From Mucilaginibacter sp. cycad4 (GTDB taxonomy: Bacteria; Bacteroidota; Bacteroidia; Sphingobacteriales; Sphingobacteriaceae): a DNA stretch of 64,000 nucleotides. The notes under the pieces were generated by a model, which had not been told where the DNA came from, did no database searches, and saw only the letters and a list, made by a program, of their open reading frames with translations. The stretch covers positions 496,001 to 560,000 of the forward strand of contig NZ_CP139559.1 of assembly GCF_034263275.1 (NCBI RefSeq), read 5' to 3'. Shown here piece after piece: positions 61,151 through 64,000 of this stretch (positions within the stretch are counted from its first letter, which is position 1; every line of letters starts with the position of its first letter). The position numbers were made by a program, and so were the translations under genes.

Positions 61151-61951
61151 TCAATCAAGCCTGTTTACCCTGTAATTTAATGCTGCAGTTGTGCCCCCGG
61201 TTACATCAATGGTAACACCTGTTATCTGACCAGCCAGATCTGATGCCAGGAAAACCGCGGTGTTGGCAATATCGGCCATTAAGGGTAATTTTTTGAGCAT
61301 AGTATCAGCTTCCATTTTTTTAAGGATAGGATCCATAACATCGGGCATAGTGTCAATTGCGTTTTTAAACACGCGCGAATCGGGCGAGCCTCCCGAACGG
61401 ATATTAACCACGCGGATGCCATAAGCACCGAGTTCAGATGCCAGTGTGCGCGAAAAACTTTCAACACCGCTGCAAGCCGGGCCAAAGCCACCTGTATGGG
61501 GATAGCCGATACCTCCCGGCGTAGCTGTAAGCGATAAAATTACTCCCGATTTTTGTTTCATCATCACCTTGCCTGCTGCAATGGCCGTCATGAACCGGGT
61601 TTGCATCGTAAGGGTAATCGGCTTTACAAAATCTTCGGCCGATATTTCGGTAAGCGGTACGTTCTGCACCACATCAACTCCAACGGCGTTAAATGAGATA
61701 TCAACTGTTCCTGCGCTGCTTACCACTTGCTGTAAATGCCGATCAATTGCTTTTTCGTCAAATGCATCTACAATTGCTGTTTCAGCCAGGCCCCCTGAAG
61801 CAATAATCTCATGAGCTACTTTTTGAATTGAGGCGGGATTAGGCCCGGTTAAAAATACGTGCGCCCCGGCAGCGGCCAGCGCCTTTGCAACTGCACCGCC
61901 TAATGAACCGCCTGCACCGTAAATTACCGCGTTTTTATTTTGGAGTATCAT
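61151..61951 (-). CDS. SDR-family protein with altered catalytic site
   Basis: 266 residues. The Rossmann NAD(P) motif GAGGSLGGAVAKAL (about residues 12-25), SFNAVGVDVVQN (NAG-like) and a long loop before the C-terminal half are normal for the family. The usual YxxxK is replaced: the segment reads GGFGPACSGVESF, with Phe for Tyr and Cys for Lys. The Ser of the triad may be in GVILSLTATP. It may be catalytically dead or have changed chemistry. Single gene. Confidence 0.8.
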   Translation of the reverse strand: MILQNKNAVIYGAGGSLGGAVAKALAAAGAHVFLTGPNPASIQKVAHEIIASGGLAETAIVDAFDEKAIDRHLQQVVSSAGTVDISFNAVGVDVVQNVPLTEISAEDFVKPITLTMQTRFMTAIAAGKVMMKQKSGVILSLTATPGGIGYPHTGGFGPACSGVESFSRTLASELGAYGIRVVNIRSGGSPDSRVFKNAIDTMPDVMDPILKKMEADTMLKKLPLMADIANTAVFLASDLAGQITGVTIDVTGGTTAALNYRVNRLD

Positions 61952-62203
61952 GATGGGTAGTTTTATTTAAAGATAGCCTTAAAAATATCAGGCTGCATAA
62001 CAAACATAATTGTAAATGATGTTTGAGGGAAGGAGCAAAGATGACAATTATGGGAGGGGTTTGGGACAGTGGAAGGATAATCAAACTAAATGCGAATGAA
62101 CTTACTACTGTCAAAAGGGCCCGATGTTAACCAGCAAGCAAATGTAAACAGATTTGTTTATAATGCAGTTTAAGCTATTTTGATAATATAAAGTTGCTTA
62201 ATG

Positions 62204-63688
62204 TTAAGCTCCTGTCTTTTTTTTGATCCTTAACAAACCATTGGCAGTAGTTGCATAAATGATGCCTTTTGAATCTTGTACTATCTGGTAAATAGTAAAA
62301 CCCGGTAACGGCGAATTGTTATTGTGATAATTTTCCCAGCCATTGTTCAGGTCGAACCTGGCAATGCCTGATTCATCGGTACCCAGCCACAAAACATGCT
62401 CAAACTTATCATACAACATGGTATTAACATGGTTAGCGGGTATGCCCGAGTTTTTATCGTTATAATGCAGCCAATTGCCATTAAACTTTAATACAGCAAC
62501 ACCTTCCTTATCGCTGTCATTTTCGCCAGGCTGTTTATAGCAATCAACAAGTGAGAAGTAAACATTTCCTTTTTCATCCTCCACAGCGCCCGAAATGGTT
62601 GCATTTTTTAACGGGGTATTATTGAGGCTGTTAAAAGAGGTGATAACGCTCTTGTCAATCATAATAGTGCCTTTTGACGTACCTATCCAAAGCCGTTTCT
62701 GACTATCTACATAGGCAAAAAGTACATTGCTTGAGGGCATTTCAGGCATCGATTTTTTGTTTATCACAACTACTTTATCTTTCCTTTTTACAACAAGGCC
62801 GTTTTGGGTTGTAAAAAGCAATTCGCCGTTGCGGCTGTTCAGCACCTGGTTAACCCCGCCTGCTAAAAACTGTTTAAAATCAAACAGCTGCCAGCCGCCG
62901 CTGCCGTACATAAATATTTTATTATCGTAATAAACCCATTTATTGTTATCTCTGTCGATAGTTACTTCCTTTATGTTAGCATCTGACGGGAATGGCGAAT
63001 TATATTCATTAACCGGGATAAATGTTGTTCCCTCAAAACGGGTCATCCCTTTTTCGGTAGCATACCATAACAGATCCGATTGATCCATAGCAGCTGATTT
63101 ACTGATGTTATCAACCAGGGGCGAGTTATATTTTGTCCAAACTGTAAAGTCGTAGTTTTTTAATGATGGATTAGCGTAGGTGAAAGTTTTATTGTAAATG
63201 GTTGGGTCGCCGGGAGGTTTCATTTCGGCAAGGTCCAGCCTTTGTACCTGGCCGTAAACGCCGCCGCTTATAAAACGAAAGATCACATTTACAGACGAGG
63301 CTACCGGTTTTCCATCCACTTTGGCCGGTTTCCAGATACAACCGTTCAGGTAGGTGATCAACTCGTTAGTGAGGGCGCTTTTGCTTGCATCGTTATGGCT
63401 AAGTACGCAGCTAAACCCTCTTTCGTCAACCAAAACCTGGAAGGTTATGGAGCCCGTAGCTTCTTTTAGCAGGTAACGGTTATTGATCCTCGCAGAAACA
63501 AAATCAATGGCAAGCTGATCGCAGCTGGCCTTGGGATCGCCGCAATCCATGCAATAATTGGTGATGTTGCACATCTCTACCTTTTGCAAAAAAAGGTTTT
63601 GTGCAAACAAGGTTGATGGTAAAATGAAGATAAACAGGCAGATAAATAAAACTCTGCGGATTTTGGTTGAGGATAACAATGCCAGCAT
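62204..63688 (-). CDS. Exported protein with TonB-C-like and propeller repeats
   Basis: 494 residues from the ATG at 63688, whose signal is RVLFICLFIFILPSTLFAQ; a start at 63727 is possible. A TonB-C-like domain (about 55-155: LLKEATGSITFQVLVDERGF and GCIWKPAKVDGKPVAS) is followed by Reg_prop-type propeller repeats (DLLWYATEKGMTRFEGTTF, KRLWIGTSKGTIMI, HVLWLGTDESGIARFDLNN). It lacks the kinase part of two-component propeller sensors. Perhaps a periplasmic ligand-binding or TonB-linked accessory protein. Confidence 0.78.
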   Translation of the reverse strand: MLALLSSTKIRRVLFICLFIFILPSTLFAQNLFLQKVEMCNITNYCMDCGDPKASCDQLAIDFVSARINNRYLLKEATGSITFQVLVDERGFSCVLSHNDASKSALTNELITYLNGCIWKPAKVDGKPVASSVNVIFRFISGGVYGQVQRLDLAEMKPPGDPTIYNKTFTYANPSLKNYDFTVWTKYNSPLVDNISKSAAMDQSDLLWYATEKGMTRFEGTTFIPVNEYNSPFPSDANIKEVTIDRDNNKWVYYDNKIFMYGSGGWQLFDFKQFLAGGVNQVLNSRNGELLFTTQNGLVVKRKDKVVVINKKSMPEMPSSNVLFAYVDSQKRLWIGTSKGTIMIDKSVITSFNSLNNTPLKNATISGAVEDEKGNVYFSLVDCYKQPGENDSDKEGVAVLKFNGNWLHYNDKNSGIPANHVNTMLYDKFEHVLWLGTDESGIARFDLNNGWENYHNNNSPLPGFTIYQIVQDSKGIIYATTANGLLRIKKKTGA

Positions 63689-63906
63689 TACGCTTATAAA
63701 TAAAAGAAAGCAAACCCGAAACTCCAAGCGAATGATAGTTAAATAATGTTAAACAAAGATACAAATCCTAAATGAGGATAGCATGAAGCAGATTGCATTT
63801 GGCTCGCCTGCTATAAAACATTTAAAATATGATATATGTTATTTTAAAACTGATTATCCTGAAGCACGGATTTATTACATTTTAAGCCCTTTAATATTTA
63901 CTTAAT

Positions 63907-64000
63907 ATGAAAGCCGAAAAATCAAAAAGCGCCGAAGCGCAAATGCTGATCCGTAAGCCTGTTGCCGAAGTGTTTAACGCTTTTATCGATCCGTATGTTA
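63907..64000 (+). CDS. SRPBCC/AHSA1-like protein (5' end only)
   Basis: ATG at 63907, then KAEKSKSAEAQMLIRKPVAE and VFNAFIDPYV, running out of the window. The phrase IRKPVAEVFNAFIDP is the usual first strand and helix of the SRPBCC (START-like) fold, often found in AHSA1-type proteins. Only about 31 residues are visible, so the family is tentative. Confidence 0.6.
   Translation, partial: MKAEKSKSAEAQMLIRKPVAEVFNAFIDPYV

Noticed and set aside
1-64000. CRISPR arrays and cas genes
   Set aside because: No regularly spaced repeats of 25-40 bases and no Cas-like protein were seen. The 12-bp iterons are too short and too few.

Overview
The window looks like chromosome from a Sphingobacteriaceae-type Bacteroidota, most like Mucilaginibacter or Pedobacter. 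I infer this from recognised families: a TonB-dependent barrel with a carboxypeptidase-type N-terminus, a LytS/LytTR pair, Tat-exported sugar isomerases, a DUF2027-Smr protein, a solitary GH29 fucosidase, few Shine-Dalgarno sequences and occasional TAnnTTTG promoter elements. No rRNA, CRISPR array or intact insertion sequence was seen. There is one complete tRNA gene, tRNA-Arg(TCT).

Region 1 (1-3970) is chromosomal: a Nif3-like protein cut by the window start, then a GT-C membrane glycosyltransferase, a polyprenyl-phosphate GT2 and a polysaccharide deacetylase, a set that resembles Arn-type lipid-sugar chemistry.

Region 2 (3990-22751) is an integrated genomic island of about 18.7 kb. A 53-bp direct repeat covering the 3' part of the tRNA-Arg gene bounds it, 12-bp GGCGCA-containing iterons lie just inside both ends, and a tyrosine integrase sits beside the right end. 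Its cargo reads left to right as follows. First is a decayed second integrase. Next is a tight four-gene operon: P-loop kinase, PIN-GNAT-PUA-like fusion, C-terminally anchored protein and ASCH protein. Then come three unrecognised genes, a small XRE regulator, and a five-gene type I restriction operon (hsdM, hsdS, a PD-(D/E)XK-like protein, a GmrSD-like DUF262/DUF1524 protein, hsdR). A primase-helicase and the integrase complete it. No phage structural or conjugation genes were recognised, so the element looks like a small defence-carrying integrative or satellite-like element. The four-gene operon is the best candidate here for an undescribed system.

Region 3 (22752-64000) is ordinary chromosome. 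It holds a MarR regulator with repeated operator-like boxes, a fucosidase, Smr, YciF-like and M1 peptidase genes, a cold-shock gene, the aspartate-pathway pair lysC-lysA, and two Tat-exported sugar isomerase paralogues. It also holds a three-gene redox-signalling set (UBP zinc finger, receiver-thioredoxin-reductase-like protein, cNMP-binding histidine kinase), LytTR/LytS genes next to a large outer-membrane barrel, an AraC regulator, an ECF sigma-small protein-ClpP operon, a creatininase-like enzyme, a TPR histidine kinase, a Nudix-type regulator, and assorted small enzymes and lipoproteins. Several inverted-repeat families occur between genes. A truncated SRPBCC gene ends the window.

All functions are assigned by reading motifs; no database search was run.
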